Origin: Aricia agestis
Taxonomy: Eukaryota > Arthropoda > Insecta > Lepidoptera > Lycaenidae
Direction of reading: 5' to 3'
NCBI RefSeq assembly: GCF_905147365.1
Contig: NC_056407.1
Location: forward strand, 24,287,980-24,351,979
Length of the DNA: 64,000 nt
The position numbers were made by a program, and so were the translations under genes. The notes under the pieces are model-generated. The model had not been told where the DNA came from. It did no database searches and worked only from the letters and a program-made list of their open reading frames with translations. Numbering within the stretch: position 1 is the first letter of the stretch; each line of letters begins with the position of its first letter. Below are positions 1-10,125 of the stretch, one piece after another.

Positions 1-399
1 AGCGTATTATAAACATCAAGAATATTTTGTTTTCATAGGGATGGGCTAAAATTCGTTTAGCCTTTGGATTTTTTACCGAAGTTTGTATGTATTTAGTAAA
101 ATAAATTTAAATTAGGATCATCTCTACTTCTTACAAATTATAATAATTTCAATTTAGTAAAAAATTCTAATCACATTACAATCAACGCTTAACGTTTTAT
201 TGGATCTTTTGATGTACCGTATAATATATAATATTTTATGTAATTATTGAATTTATAAAAATATGTTATTTAATGTATTGTTAATTTGTTTCAATCTTAC
301 TGTTTTAATTGTAATCCAAGCTATTATATAATATTATCTTTATTTTAATATTTGCATGCCGTACGTGGCAGAATATTTTTGTGCTGTTATATATTATTA

Positions 400-606
400 C
401 GAGCTTTTGCCCGCAACTTCGCCCGCGTTAGGAAGTATTATATACAAACTTTCATCCCCTATTTTAACCCCTTGGCGGTAGAATTGATCAAAATCCTTTC
501 TTAGCGCATGCCTACGTCATAACATCTACCTGCATGCCAAATTTCAGCCCGATCCGTCCAGTGGTTTGGGCTGTGCGTTGATAGATCACTATGTCAATCA
601 GTCAGT
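400..606 (+). mobile_element. RTE-type tail fragment
   Basis: Begins GAGCTTTTGCCCGCAACTTC, the typical upstream edge of lepidopteran RTE-derived tails, and runs to a GTCAATCAGTCAGTCA stretch. The 3' TTATAATATTAGTAT end is missing because the palindromic MITE piece starts at 607. Non-coding. Confidence 0.6.
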
Positions 607-672
607 CACAGTGAACTCTCTACAAGGAACACGTACACACCCTAAAGTATTATCACTTATTTTTGTTACACC

Positions 673-745
<73 letters not shown>

Positions 746-931
746 GAAAGACCTGAAAGACCAAAAATTTTTTTTCACTTTTGTATGGGGAAACTCGCGA
801 CGCTCGGGCCGTTGCCCATACAAAAGTGAAAATTTTTTTTCGTCTTTCAGCACTGCTACTTTCACAGTGAACTCTCTACAAGGAACACGTACACACCCTA
901 AAGTATTATCACTTATTTTTGTTACACCCTG
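607..931. mobile_element. Palindromic TA-type MITE, two partial copies
   Basis: Positions 607-675 and 863-931 are an identical 69-bp direct repeat ending GTTACACCCTG, the outer arm of the palindromic element seen complete at 28072-28330. Positions 750-862 hold the inner left arm, the loop and the inner right arm (CACTTTTGTATGG and its complement). The outer left arm is missing and a TA microsatellite lies in its place. I read this as a 5'-truncated copy followed by a second copy lacking its outer left arm. Confidence 0.7.
675..745. repeat. TA microsatellite
   Basis: About 70 bases of almost pure TA dinucleotide with one GT interruption. It sits at the end of the palindromic element, whose target is TA, so it may have expanded from the target dinucleotide. 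The apparent ORF across it (poly-Ile/Tyr) is an artefact. Confidence 0.95.
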
Positions 932-1304
932 TATATAGATAGATAGAAGATAGATTAACATTTTTTTGTACCATATTCTGGCAAATAAAATATTTGAATA
1001 TACTATGTTATGGTCTTTGGGCACGTTAACGCATAGATACACCACTAATTTGTGCAATTGTATGTCGCGCTCAGTATTTGTAAAGCATCGCGGCGGTACA
1101 ATTACTATGCAAGCAAATGAGCACAGTGCCTGGCTCTAATTGTGTCATTATTCTCTTCACACTGAAACACCACAGAGTATTTCAATGCAAAATCCCTTGC
1201 TAAAATCAAGATAGTGCAAAATCAGGACATAGAATTTTATGTTATAAGCTGAAATCTCTATAATATAATAAAAAAAATTAATGCCATATTTCGTTGTAAT
1301 TTTA

Positions 1305-1496
1305 TAATGGCCGGCTTACACGTATTAAGTAGATAAGTAGTAACTAAATTCTAATTATTATCTAGTTTAGTTCTTACTAAATTTTAACTTGCTAGGTACT
1401 TGCTACAAAATTTTGTGTTTACATGCAAAATAACTTAAAATTAAGTAAAAATTTAGTTAACTCCTTAACGACTTAATACGTGTAAGCCAGCCATAA
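1305..1496. mobile_element. MITE, PIF/Harbinger-like, TAA target
   Basis: Terminal inverted repeats of 23 bp (1308-1330 and 1471-1493), starting TGGCCGGCTTACACG, match with one mismatch. TAA flanks both sides (1305-1307 and 1494-1496). The body is 186 bp, AT-rich and non-coding. A three-base TAA target duplication with GGC-rich ends is typical of PIF/Harbinger non-autonomous elements; that class call is inference. Confidence 0.75.
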
Positions 1497-1715
1497 CTCA
1501 AAAACGGGCTCACTTATTCAAACCAAATGTGGCTTTGTTCTATTAAGTCGATGGTTTATGTAAAGTTTACACGAAATCGGTTAAGCGGTTCATTTACCGA
1601 ATTTTTTGTAACAAGCGAATTCAATTAATGGCGGACCATTTTGTTAATGGGGATTTTGCAGTCAAATTGAAACTTTTTTCACTATTGACAGTATAAGATA
1701 TTTCCAATATTTTTT

Positions 1716-1835
1716 AAGGTTCCGTACCCAAAGGTCACCCTTTAAAATTTATTACGGAACCCTAAAAACGGGACCCTTTTACTAAGACTTCGATATCTGT
1801 TCGTCTGTCTGTCTCCAGGCTGTATCTCATTTGGA
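1716..1835 (-). repeat. RepD fragment
   Basis: Contains GGTTCCGTACCCAAAGG, ACGGGACCC and a GTCTGTCTGTCTCCAGGC stretch, which match the 3' half of RepD on the minus strand. Internally rearranged: a second ACGGAACCCTAAAAAC lies inside it. Confidence 0.7.
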
Positions 1836-1839
1836 TGGC

Positions 1840-2095
1840 CACATCTCTCAATATTATATTGCGCAATATTGCTGCTTGTTGCCGCAAATTGCTTGATGTA
1901 GTCGTGACGTCAAAATTGACGAGAGTTGACTGGAGTTGAGCAATTTTAGTTGCCCGTATAAGCGCACCATTATTTTGAGCGATATGACATGAAATGAATT
2001 GCTCCATATTGCACCACTAATTGCTCCAGATCGCTCCATTCGTGTCGCCGAATAATTACTGCCGTAATTATTGCCTGTGTAAGCGCATCTTAAGT
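1840..2095. repeat. Possible MITE fragment with GCAAT/ATTGC motifs
   Basis: A block rich in TTGCTCC, GCAATATTG and AATTGC motifs on both strands. Two near repeats, CGTATAAGCGCACC and GTGTAAGCGCATC, suggest a subterminal-repeat transposon remnant. I could not define matching ends. Confidence 0.3.
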
Positions 2096-2104
2096 CGGGC
2101 TACT

Positions 2105-2888
2105 GATTCGTTCTGTCTTCATGTAGTGATGGAAATATTTCTTAAATTTAGCTTCACTACAATTTATCATCCATAAGACATGTTGGCTATTTGGAGGAAA
2201 CCCGTATCACTTACGTCTGACAACATCCTTGTCACTTGCCTGGCCTTATTTACATATTGAATACCTATCAAGTCCTACTTTATATCTTTTTATATCTGGA
2301 CATCTCTAGAGGGTAAATGGGTAAGTTAAGAAATAGTTTCAAATGTGATCCATGTTGTGTTTACCTTTTGGCAGACACACAAAAGGGCTTTATATTATTA
2401 AGTTTTATATAGGTTAACTCATTATTTTATTTCGTGACAATTGAATATTTAAGTCTTTACAAAAATACATGCATTACGAGAATTTTTTATATGTAATAGT
2501 TATTTACAAAGTCTTTTTAAACATAATATAATAAATAATTTAATATATTATGTATCAATTTTAAAAGCGTTATGACTCGTGCTTAGCTAACCACGACTTA
2601 AAATAATTAAAAATGCAATCATTTACCTTAACGTATAATGCGGAAAAGTTAAAATTAGGTCAACGTTTTCTTTTAAAGGCTACTTTACTTCTTAAGAGTT
2701 ACAATTTTATTAAAAGAAACGATCAAAACCCGACGACGAAGAAAGTGGCTTAAACGTATTATATCCCGTTTCTATGTTACTATTATAGTTATGAAAATTG
2801 TATTCAAAACTGGCTATACTCGTCCTAAACATGCTATTATCACCTTGGTTATGGTGTATAATATTGTATAGACATTATTTGAATACCT
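2105..2888. other. AT-rich stretch, nothing recognised
   Basis: Non-repetitive AT-rich sequence without a supportable ORF, inverted repeat or known family. Confidence 0.6.
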
Positions 2889-3784
2889 TTTTAGGGTTCC
2901 GTATAACGCCTCCGTGGTCCAGTGGTTCAGAGCTCGGCTCTTGACTCGGAGGTCGTGGGTTCGATTCCCGCGTTAGAAACATGTTTTTTCCAAGTTTGGT
3001 TAGGATCATGCAGGCTGATCACCTGATTGTCTGACAAGTAAGATGATCCATGCGTCGGATGGGCATGTAAAAAGTCGGTCCTGCGCCTGATCTCTCGCCA
3101 GTCGTGTCGGTCTGCCATCCCACTGGGTTATGAGAGTAAAGGAATAGAGAGTGCTCTTGTGTACTGCTCACACACCTGGGCACTATAATATGACTCCTGC
3201 GTAGCTAGCCTGGTTTCAATGAAACCAGCCACCGTCACCGAAACCGGTGTGGGAGCTATTATTATTATAGGGTTCCGTAGACAAATGGCAAAAAGCGAAG
3301 CCCTTATAGATTCGTCATGTCTGTCTGTCTATGATCCGTCCGTATGTCACATCCACTTTTCACCGAAACTATAAAAGCTATGCAATTGAAACTTGGTAAG
3401 TAGGTATAGTCTGTGAACCGCATTAAGTTTTTGATAGAAAAATGGAAAAAAATATTAAATAATTTAGGGGTCCCCGTAGGTAAAACTGAAACAAAAAAAA
3501 ATAATGTAACCTATGCGTGTATCTGGTATCTGTGTCTTAAAAATCATATTGAGATTTCTAACATATTTTTTTTCTAACCTGAATAGTTTGCGAGAGAGAC
3601 TCTTCCAAAGCGGTAAAATGCGTGTCCCCCCTCCCCTCTAACTTCTAAAGTAGAAGTCATGAAAAGTCTAAAAAAATATATGATGTACATTACTATAAAA
3701 ACTACCAACGAAAATTGGTTTGAACGAGATCTAGCAAGTAGTTTTTTTTATACGTCATAAATGGTAAACCTTTCATTAAATCAT
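2889..3784 (-). mobile_element. RepF copy 1, split by a SINE1 insertion
   Basis: Pieces 2889-2903 and about 3268-3784 match RepF copy 2 at 42145-42802: GGGTTCCGTAG, CAAATGGCAAAA, TTATAGATTCGTCATGTCTG, CGAAACTATAA, and CTTCCAAAGCGG near 3603. SINE1 interrupts it at 2904-3267. The distal end (the CTTGGCCGG terminus of copy 2) is missing because LepA is inserted at about 3785. Non-coding. Confidence 0.8.
2904..3267 (+). mobile_element. SINE1, tRNA-derived, full length with 12-bp target duplication
   Basis: A tRNA-like head holds a pol III A box (TGGTCCAGTGG, 2915-2925) and a perfect B box (GGTTCGATTCC, 2958-2968). A unique body follows, then the tail GAAACCGGTGTGGGAGC and an ATT-rich end. TAGGGTTCCGTA occurs at 2892-2903 and again at 3268-3279, a 12-bp target duplication that fixes the boundaries. 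SINEs have no protein and move using the reverse transcriptase of a partner LINE. Two more copies lie at 17651 and 42811. The tRNA-like part is not a functional tRNA gene, because it continues into the SINE body. Confidence 0.92.
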
Positions 3785-3980
3785 TTTTTTTAATGAAATA
3801 AGGGGGCAAATGAGCAAACCCGGTCACCTGATGAAAAGCAACTTCCGTCGCCCATGGAAACTCGCAGCATCAGAAGAGCTGAAGCAGCTGCGTTGCCGGC
3901 CTTTTAAGAGGGAATAGGGTAATAGGGGAGGGTAGGGATAGTAAGGAAAGGGAATAGGGTAGGGGATTAGGCCTCCGATT
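3785..3980 (-). mobile_element. LepA retroposon, 5'-truncated
   Basis: Minus-strand copy keeping the A-rich 3' end (TTTAATGAAATAAGGGGGC on plus), the CAGCATCAGAAGAGCTG core and the GGG-rich tract. It lacks the CGTGGGAGAGCC 5' end. A short GAAGCAGCTG duplication disturbs the core. Constant A-rich end with variable 5' truncation is typical of target-primed reverse transcription. Confidence 0.85.
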
Positions 3981-4548
3981 TTGGTCAACACCACGAAAGT
4001 ATCGCAAAATAGAAGTGATTGTTCATTTCTTTAAAATGTGAGGTTACTATTTTTGAGTAACTTTAATTTATCTTCTACTCTAAAGTGATGTTCGATACCT
4101 TTAACAAAATAAAACGATTCGTAATTGTTTCTATTAAAATACCTTTTGCTTTATTCACCAAAAAAAAGATATTAAATTAAACTAAACGACAACAAATTTA
4201 TTTTTCCTTTAACAGCCAAACGACAGTAATTGTCATTTATTAAAATTGTAATTTGATAAAATAAATAATTTAATTGAATATTTAATGACGTATCAAAGGT
4301 TTTCCTCCTTCTGCGACAAGAAAAACAGCCTTACTCAAGGACCTTTACCTCGGAAAAGCGTGAATATCATTTTAAATCATTGAGGAATAATATTATTAAA
4401 TCTTGGTTAAACATAATAAAAATTTGGAAGCCAGATTTTCGTTCCTTCTTAATTGAAGACATGGTAATGAAATGGGTAATTAACACTTTGAAAATTATCA
4501 CTTTTTTGCAGAAATGGAGGCTTTAGAACCGGGAAAATGATTTGAAAA
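3981..4548. other. AT-rich stretch, nothing recognised
   Basis: No ORF, paired inverted repeat or known family could be supported. Confidence 0.6.
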
Positions 4549-4876
4549 AAATCGGCCAAGTGCGAGTCGGACTGTAGTACCGTTAAAGAGCAAAATAATC
4601 GTGTTTTTAGGGTTCCGTACCCAAAGGATAAAAACGGGACCCTATTACTAAGACTTCGTTGTCTGTCCGTCTGTCCGTCTGCCTGTCTGTCTGTCTGTCG
4701 CCAGGCAGTATCTTAAGAACCGCTATAGCTAGACTTCTGAAATTTTCGCAGATTGTGTACATCTATTGCCGCTATAACAACAAACATTAAAAACAAAATA
4801 ATATTAATATTTATCCATACAACAAATGTAATATTTTTTTAGTTTTTTACCCTTTGGGTACGGAAACCTAAAAATG
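4549..4876. mobile_element. RepD copy with inverted interior
   Basis: Starts in plus orientation (ATCGGCCAAGTGCGAGTCGG). From about 4608 it reads as minus-strand RepD (AGGGTTCCGTACCCAAAGG, then GTCTGTCTGTC, CCAGGCAGTATC, AACCGCTATAGCTAG). It ends at about 4848-4876 with a plus-strand terminus (ACCCTTTGGGTACGGAAACC). The interior is therefore inverted relative to both ends. Confidence 0.75.
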
Positions 4877-4879
4877 TGG

Positions 4880-5375
4880 ATTCTTTGTTTAGCTAGATAT
4901 ATTGTGTATATGATAAAGTAAGTATGTTACAAGATTTGTTCAAATGAAAAGGCAATAAAGTAATTGCTCATATTAATATGTTGTTAAATGCTAGTGACCC
5001 ACTTTATACAATGTCTTCAATTATATTTTACAAAATCCGTTTTGTTGACTTAAAGAGAGACTGCATATTACACGTGTTTCTTAGGCCCTACGCGTCTCGT
5101 GCAGATATCTGTTCCCACAGAGCTTTCCTCAGCAACGCTCAGTCTCTCAACGACTCTATGTCTATGACACATGGTTTGTCCTCAACGTTGGTAAATGGCT
5201 ATGTCATCATACCCCTTAAAGTGTGTTCTGATACCTCCCTCCCTCATATCACGATGTTACTATGGTACTATTAATCAAGTTTTTGTTGCAAGTCATGTCC
5301 CTAATGAACGTTTGATCAATAATGCAATGTTCTTGTTAGTAACCAGAATTCATGTAACGCTAAGGTAATATTTTT
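4880..5375. other. Unassigned stretch, no gene supported
   Basis: Includes an open frame at 4978-5274 without any recognisable domain or composition that sets it apart. A somewhat more GC-rich block at about 5080-5230 is unexplained. Confidence 0.5.
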
Positions 5376-5404
5376 AACCGCCTTCCCAAAAGGACGAGGT
5401 TTTA

Positions 5405-5682
5405 TAATAATAATAATAATATCTATGGACGCTTCACACCACGTCAGTCTGGCCCTGTGGTAAGTACCTGAAGGACTTGTGTTACAGGTACCAGACAACG
5501 GAAATATATTTAATACTTTTATACTATACATATATTTAAGATTTTTATTATATGATACACATATTTAATACACATCCATGACCCAGGAACTTTGAAAACT
5601 TTTTGTTCCGTCGGCGGGACTCGAACCCGCGACCCCCGGCTTGAGCTACCAACGCGCTCACCACTGAGCCACAGAGGTCGTC
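5405..5682 (-). mobile_element. SINE2, tRNA-derived
   Basis: On the minus strand the head reads GACCTCTGTGGCTCAGTGG and carries a perfect B box GGTTCGAGTCC; the tail runs into ATTATTATTATTATAA. The body contains CATCCATGACCC (plus) and CCAGACTGACGTGG (minus). It is inserted beside a short RTE-I fragment (5378-5404, CTTCCCAAAAGGACGAGG). Best-preserved head of three SINE2 copies in the window. Confidence 0.9.
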
Positions 5683-5689
5683 TAAATTT

Positions 5690-6270
5690 TATGTTCAGCT
5701 GTTGATTTTTTAAATGTATTTTTAAATAGTTACTCCGCCGTTTGTGATAGATAATTATTAAACACCATAGCATGACGTAAGACCTTGCTACCTCATGAGC
5801 CTAAACCGTAACCTTCAAAATTAAAATGGTTGATAAAAATTATTAATATTCATTTGAAACAAAAATTGCCACGGTAAAATTATTTTTTAAAAAGTTATTT
5901 TATTGCTTATTCTTAGAAAAACAGTAGAATTATATTATATGTTATCAACTAGGATGTGATTTTTTATGGGTATTTCAAGAAAAAAGTCTTAAATAAAATA
6001 TTATTTTCTTAGAACCCACGCAAATGAATTTTTGATTTACAAAAGTATGTCTGACACTTATTACATTACAAGTGTTATAATTGTCCGACTCTCTTTGTTT
6101 AATTGAAAACGTGAGAGGATGAAATGGGTAAGCAACAATTTGAAAATGTTCGGTTTCTGTGTAAAAAAGCTTTAAGACCGGAAAAATGATTTTAAATCAA
6201 AAAACTTTTTTTTTGTTTATACCCAGATATATTATTCACTTAATGAAGTATGATCCATATAATATTTTTA
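5690..6270. other. AT-rich stretch, nothing recognised
   Basis: Simple AT-rich sequence without a supportable feature. Confidence 0.6.
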
Positions 6271-6588
6271 CGTGGGAGTGCCATGCTTCGGCACGAATGG
6301 GCCGGCTCGACCGGGGAAATACCACGTTCTCACAGAAAACCGGTTTGAAACAGCGCTTGCACTGTGTTTCGCCGAGTGAGTGAGTTTACCCGAGGCCCAA
6401 TTCCCTTCCCTATCTTCCCCTCTACCCTTCCCTTCCCATCCCTACCCTCCCCTATTACCCTATTCGCTCTTAAAAGGCCGGCAACGCACCTGCAGCTCTT
6501 CTAATGCTGCGAGTGTCCATGGGCGACGGAAGTTGATTTCCATCAGGTGACCCGTTTGCTCGTTTGCCCACTTATTTCATAAAAAAAA
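6271..6588 (+). mobile_element. LepA retroposon, full length
   Basis: Begins CGTGGGAGTGCCATGCTTCG and ends ACTTATTTCATAAAAAAAA. In order it holds a GGGCCGGCTCGACCGG segment, GAAACAGCGCTTGCAC, a C-rich tract (GGG-rich on minus), GGCCGGCAACGCACC and CAGGTGACCCGTTTGCTCG. No tRNA-like head and no pol III boxes were seen. The ORF running through it is a by-product. Confidence 0.9.
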
Positions 6589-6589
6589 T

Positions 6590-7164
6590 GTAAGTTACAA
6601 GGGTTGCTCAATTTATAAGGGAAAAATAGTAATCGTCCTCATGAAACAAAATATTAATTATCCACTTGTTCTTCATCAATTATAATAATTATTATTTTCT
6701 CGTTGCGAATTAATTTTGTCGTGTAACAAATTTGAACACGCGTCCTTTGAATCACAATAACAATGCCTCACGCTATTTCGAGCTTCATGAGACTTAAAGT
6801 TAAAATAACAATTCACAAACTTATTTAAATCACACTCTGGGGCTTCAATCAATTTATTTAAATTAAGTTGTAAGCTCTCACTTTTGACTGTCTCGCAGAC
6901 TTGAAGGTGAAATGATATTTGAAGGTGGGATGAAAATAAGTTTTATGACGGGATTGATAGGGATCGTTGAACGGTATTGAAATTTTGAATATGCAGCAGC
7001 GTTGTAGGTTGGATAAAAATTTAGTAATAAATGATGATTCAATTGAACCTGTTGCAAATAATCTACTATTTAATATACTATTCCGAGTACTAGTTAATAT
7101 TTACATACTAATATTTTATTATAAATGCTCTGTGTTTTTCTGCCTGTTTGTTAACTCTTGACGT
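6590..7164. other. AT-rich stretch, nothing recognised
   Basis: An open frame at 6967-7161 has no recognisable motif. No repeats paired. Confidence 0.5.
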
Positions 7165-7165
7165 T

Positions 7166-7308
7166 TAACGGCCGTTCCCAATATTTGATCTATCTCTGGT
7201 TTTGCCCTACTAGAGATAGGAATAACTCACATTAGACATTAGAGACATATATTTTATGTCAATGTAGGGCAAAACCAGAGATAGATCAAATATTGGGAAC
7301 GGCCGTTA
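7166..7308. mobile_element. MITE with perfect 45-bp inverted repeats
   Basis: Arms 7166-7210 and 7264-7308 are perfect reverse complements, starting TAACGGCCGTTCCCAATATT. The spacer is 53 bp. TTAA lies on the left edge (7165-7168) while the right edge reads TTAG, so a TA or TTAA target is possible. The perfect pairing implies a young copy or one maintained by gene conversion. Non-coding. Confidence 0.85.
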
Positions 7309-7344
7309 GTTGTTGAACCGATCCATCTGTTCATTATAATTATA

Positions 7345-7716
7345 ATATAATATCTATTACATATAAATAAAATTGGAGTGTCTGTTTGTAATATTGAAAG
7401 AACCGTTTTTTACTATATGCATATGAATCTTTATACGCTACATAAGCCAAAACAACATTTTTTACAATTTTTGTCTGTATGTTTGTCTTTCTGTCTGTCT
7501 GTTTGTTCCGGCTAATCTCTGAAACGGCTGGAGCTATTTTGACGGGACTTTTTTTGGTAGATAGTTGATGTAGTAAGGTGTAACTTAGGCTACTTTTTAA
7601 CTGACTTCCAAAAAGGAGGAGGTTATATTTTACTTTTTTCATATTTGTTAGCGGACTATCCATATTTGTTATTATACTATGTTGACACGGACGAAGTGTC
7701 GGGCAACAGCTAGTAT
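7345..7716 (-). mobile_element. RTE-I tail copy 1
   Basis: On plus it runs from the AATAAAATTGGAGTGTCTG end through CTGACTTCCAAAAAGGAGG to CGGGCAACAGCTAG. The same unit lies on plus at 37690-38222. It is the non-coding tail of a lepidopteran RTE-type retrotransposon or a SINE derived from one. The ORF within it is not a gene. Confidence 0.75.
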
Positions 7717-7725
7717 TATTATAAA

Positions 7726-7912
7726 AATTAATCGGGTTTTCCTTCCTGACGCTATAACTCCAGAACGCACGAACCGATTTCTACGGTTTTGCATTCGTTG
7801 GAAAGGTCTCGGGCTCCGTGAGGTTTATAGAAAAAAATATCAGAAAAAACTTCAAGAGAAAAGCAGGAAAACTGGGAAAACAGGCAAAACAATGTTTGCC
7901 GGGACAACTAGT
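7726..7912 (-). mobile_element. RTE-Q tail fragment
   Basis: Contains GACGCTATAACTCCAGAACG, CGGGCTCCGTGAGG and ends AATGTTTGCCGGGACAACTA, the complement of an RTE upstream edge. Its usual 3' end is absent. It abuts RTE-I upstream and RTE-J downstream. Confidence 0.65.
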
Positions 7913-7921
7913 AATCTATAC

Positions 7922-8695
7922 TAATTTTAATATTATTATAAAGAGGTAAACTTTGTTTGTATAATTGTAATGAATTGGCACAAAAACTACTGAACCAATT
8001 TTTTTAATTCTTTCACCATTCGATAGCTACATTATCCACGAGTAACATAGGCTAAATTTTATTTAGGAAAAAATAGGTTTCCGTAAGATATTTGGGTTTT
8101 TCGGAGACAAGGTGTAAAAAATCAACCAGAAAAGTTACTTATTTTGCGTACGCTGCCTAAACTATAAAAGATAGAACCATAAAATGTTCTAATCAATTGT
8201 AGATCTTATAAATATCTACAAAAAAGTCCGCGACACACTATACCTATCTATGTCAAGTGAGGCACAACAACAATTTTTTTATTTAAAAAATCTTGATTTT
8301 TTTTGGACTACATTTAAACGCGTTTATTTTACTCATGCTATTAATCCTTATCAAAATAAATTATTTAATTACTAAGTACAGTTAATGTAAATCATATTTA
8401 GTCTTTGAATGACTAAAATTTGACGTTTGGTTTTGAAGTTATGGCGAAATTAAAATATGTATTACGATTTCTATTGCACGACCCGTTGCGAAGTGGGCGT
8501 CATCAAGGCGGGAGTCGCGTGCGAGAGGGGAGTTTATATCTATTAGTTCTTTTCAGAGTTAGAATATTACACGCTATTAATATTTTCTTAAATATTTGAA
8601 AATGCCTAAGAGAGCCAGGACTCTTATATATTAGTCACTTCAATAAAATAATATGGGCAAAACAATGTTTGCCGGGACAGCTATTTACTAAATAA
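7922..8695 (-). mobile_element. RTE-J tail copy 1
   Basis: Starts (plus) ACTAATTTTAATATTATTATA and shares long stretches with 38920-39889: AAGTCCGCGACACACTATACC, TACGCTGCCTAAACTATAAA, AGTACAGTTAATGTA. Its far end differs from copies 2 and 3: AATGTTTGCCGGGACAGC instead of AAGCCGGGGCGGGCCGC. Two related RTE subfamilies therefore share an interior but not an upstream edge. Confidence 0.75.
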
Positions 8696-8699
8696 AACA

Positions 8700-9679
8700 A
8701 TTATTTAAATCAGCTTTAAATCTCGCCTTATGTACAGTGTAATGGTACTTTTAAATCTGTAATTTAAGCGTGGCATTACGCTGTACGTAACAGAGGATTT
8801 TTACTTAAGATCTACTCGGATAGAGACGTTTGATCACCCTGTTTGGTCTAAGGGAGGTAATTATTTTGTTACGAAAGTCTCAAGGAGAAATGAATTTCCT
8901 AGTTCTAACAATCTACGTAAGTTTAGGTTTAAAGATCTTTATTCTCATTAAGACTTACAGCTAAAATACTTGCAGCATCAGAATATCTTAATTCCACCTA
9001 AAACATTTCTTTAAAATGTTGCCAAGACATAGAACATAAGGTTTACTCGTACCCTGTGAAAAAGATAATAATATGAGATCTCATGTAGAGCCAAGCTTCT
9101 GAATCTACACGGCCTAACTCTACCGACAGCTGTAACTTCAACAAATTCTACTTAGTAAATATAATTATTTATCATATTAAAATATGCAACAGCATTTTAC
9201 GAAGTCAAAAAATACTAAACGGTAAGTGTTTTAGATGTAAAATCGAGGAAATACGATTTAAAAAAGTATAGAAGTAAAATCAAGGAAAAAATCTCAACTT
9301 TGCACCTGCTGTAGCAGCCAGACGCGAATCGATCGGGGTTTTGTATGGGGGACTTCGAATTCCGCATCAATTAAATGAGCAATTCGTCTTGAGCAAATTG
9401 CAAGGGGAACCAAGTCGAGGGTCGGAGCCGGTCAATAACTGCAGCACGAGGGCGAATATTTAAGGTTTCAATGTCTACGATTAAGATTATAAAGATTGTT
9501 AAAACTCTCAAAGTCTAAAAGTTGATGTTGCGAATTGTGAAAGGCGATTATTTTTTGTAAAAGTATAATTGTATACGTGATATATTAAAGACATTCAAAT
9601 GTTTAAAACACCAAGCTCCGATTTCATAAAAATGTATGGCAAGAACCTTATACGTCGTCGTCCTATCCAAGTTTATAAA
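8700..9679. other. Mostly AT-rich; one GC-richer block unexplained
   Basis: No repeat family assigned. Positions 9300-9460 are notably less AT-rich than their surroundings (CCAGACGCGAATCGATCGGG, GGGTCGGAGCCGG) with no ORF worth calling. They could be a conserved non-coding element or an old transposon edge. Confidence 0.4.
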
Positions 9680-10115
9680 TTAAGAGCTCATATGACCCTA
9701 ACTTGACTACATACTTTAACCTAGATCTCAAAATCTGTAAGGTCTAGAAAACGGATTTTTTGACACAAGTAACTTCAGTTCATAAAGATTAAATGCTTAA
9801 GACGAAAACACGATTATTCAAAAAATGCTCGATAGTTTCTTTTTTACAAAAAACCTTGTTTTAGACACATTTTGCTTGGATCTTCGAAGTTTGCTGTCTT
9901 TTCTTTAATATTTTTTAATATCTAAAAAGCTATTGATAAAACCTAAATTTGCATAATACACTTTTTTCATAATTATTATAATTCGTCTTTTATTCAAGTA
10001 AAACTAACTCGGCGAAGATTACGCGCCGTCCTTTTTCACCTGGCATATGAAATACGGGCGTGAGTGTGAAGAGATAAGGACGACGTTTGATTTTTAGAGT
10101 CAGGTGAGCTCTTAA
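9680..10115. mobile_element. TTAA-bounded element, copy 1
   Basis: TTAA at 9680-9683 and 10112-10115 bound a 428-bp body. Ends pair as AGAGCTCATATGACCCTAA on the left and complement AGAGCTCACCTGACTCTAA on the right. A core near the right end, CATATGAAATACGGGCGTGA, also occurs at 21010. An exact TTAA target is the signature of piggyBac transposition. No transposase ORF. Confidence 0.75.
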
Positions 10116-10125
10116 ATACATACTT

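Larger units (their letters stand above)
250..985 (+). mobile_element. LINE 3' tail fragment, interrupted by nested repeats
   Basis: Two pieces, about 335-388 and 949-985, match the 3' untranslated tail of the LINE that ends near 30540. Shared landmarks are CCGTACGTGGCAGAATAT and then TTTGTACCATATTCTGGC followed by AAATAAAATATTTGAAT. Everything between the two pieces (about 389-948) is foreign: an RTE fragment, two palindromic MITE parts and a TA microsatellite. No coding part of this LINE copy is present. The assignment rests on direct comparison of the two tails in this window. Confidence 0.7.

Noticed and set aside
566..1057. Open frames 566-829 and 653-1057
   Set aside because: Translation of a TA microsatellite (Ile/Tyr runs) and palindromic MITE arms.
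2904..2980. tRNA gene candidates (also 5605-5682 and 21421-21495)
   Set aside because: They have A and B boxes and a tRNA-like fold, but continue into SINE bodies, recur as dispersed copies and carry target duplications; they are SINE heads.
4978..5274. 98-codon open frame as gene
   Set aside because: No recognisable motif and no flanking signals; chance frame is plausible.
6186..6383. Open frames over LepA (6186-6383, 19040-19222, 36539-36721, 49483-49689)
   Set aside because: Fall across copies of a non-coding retroposon and are not conserved as a protein between copies.
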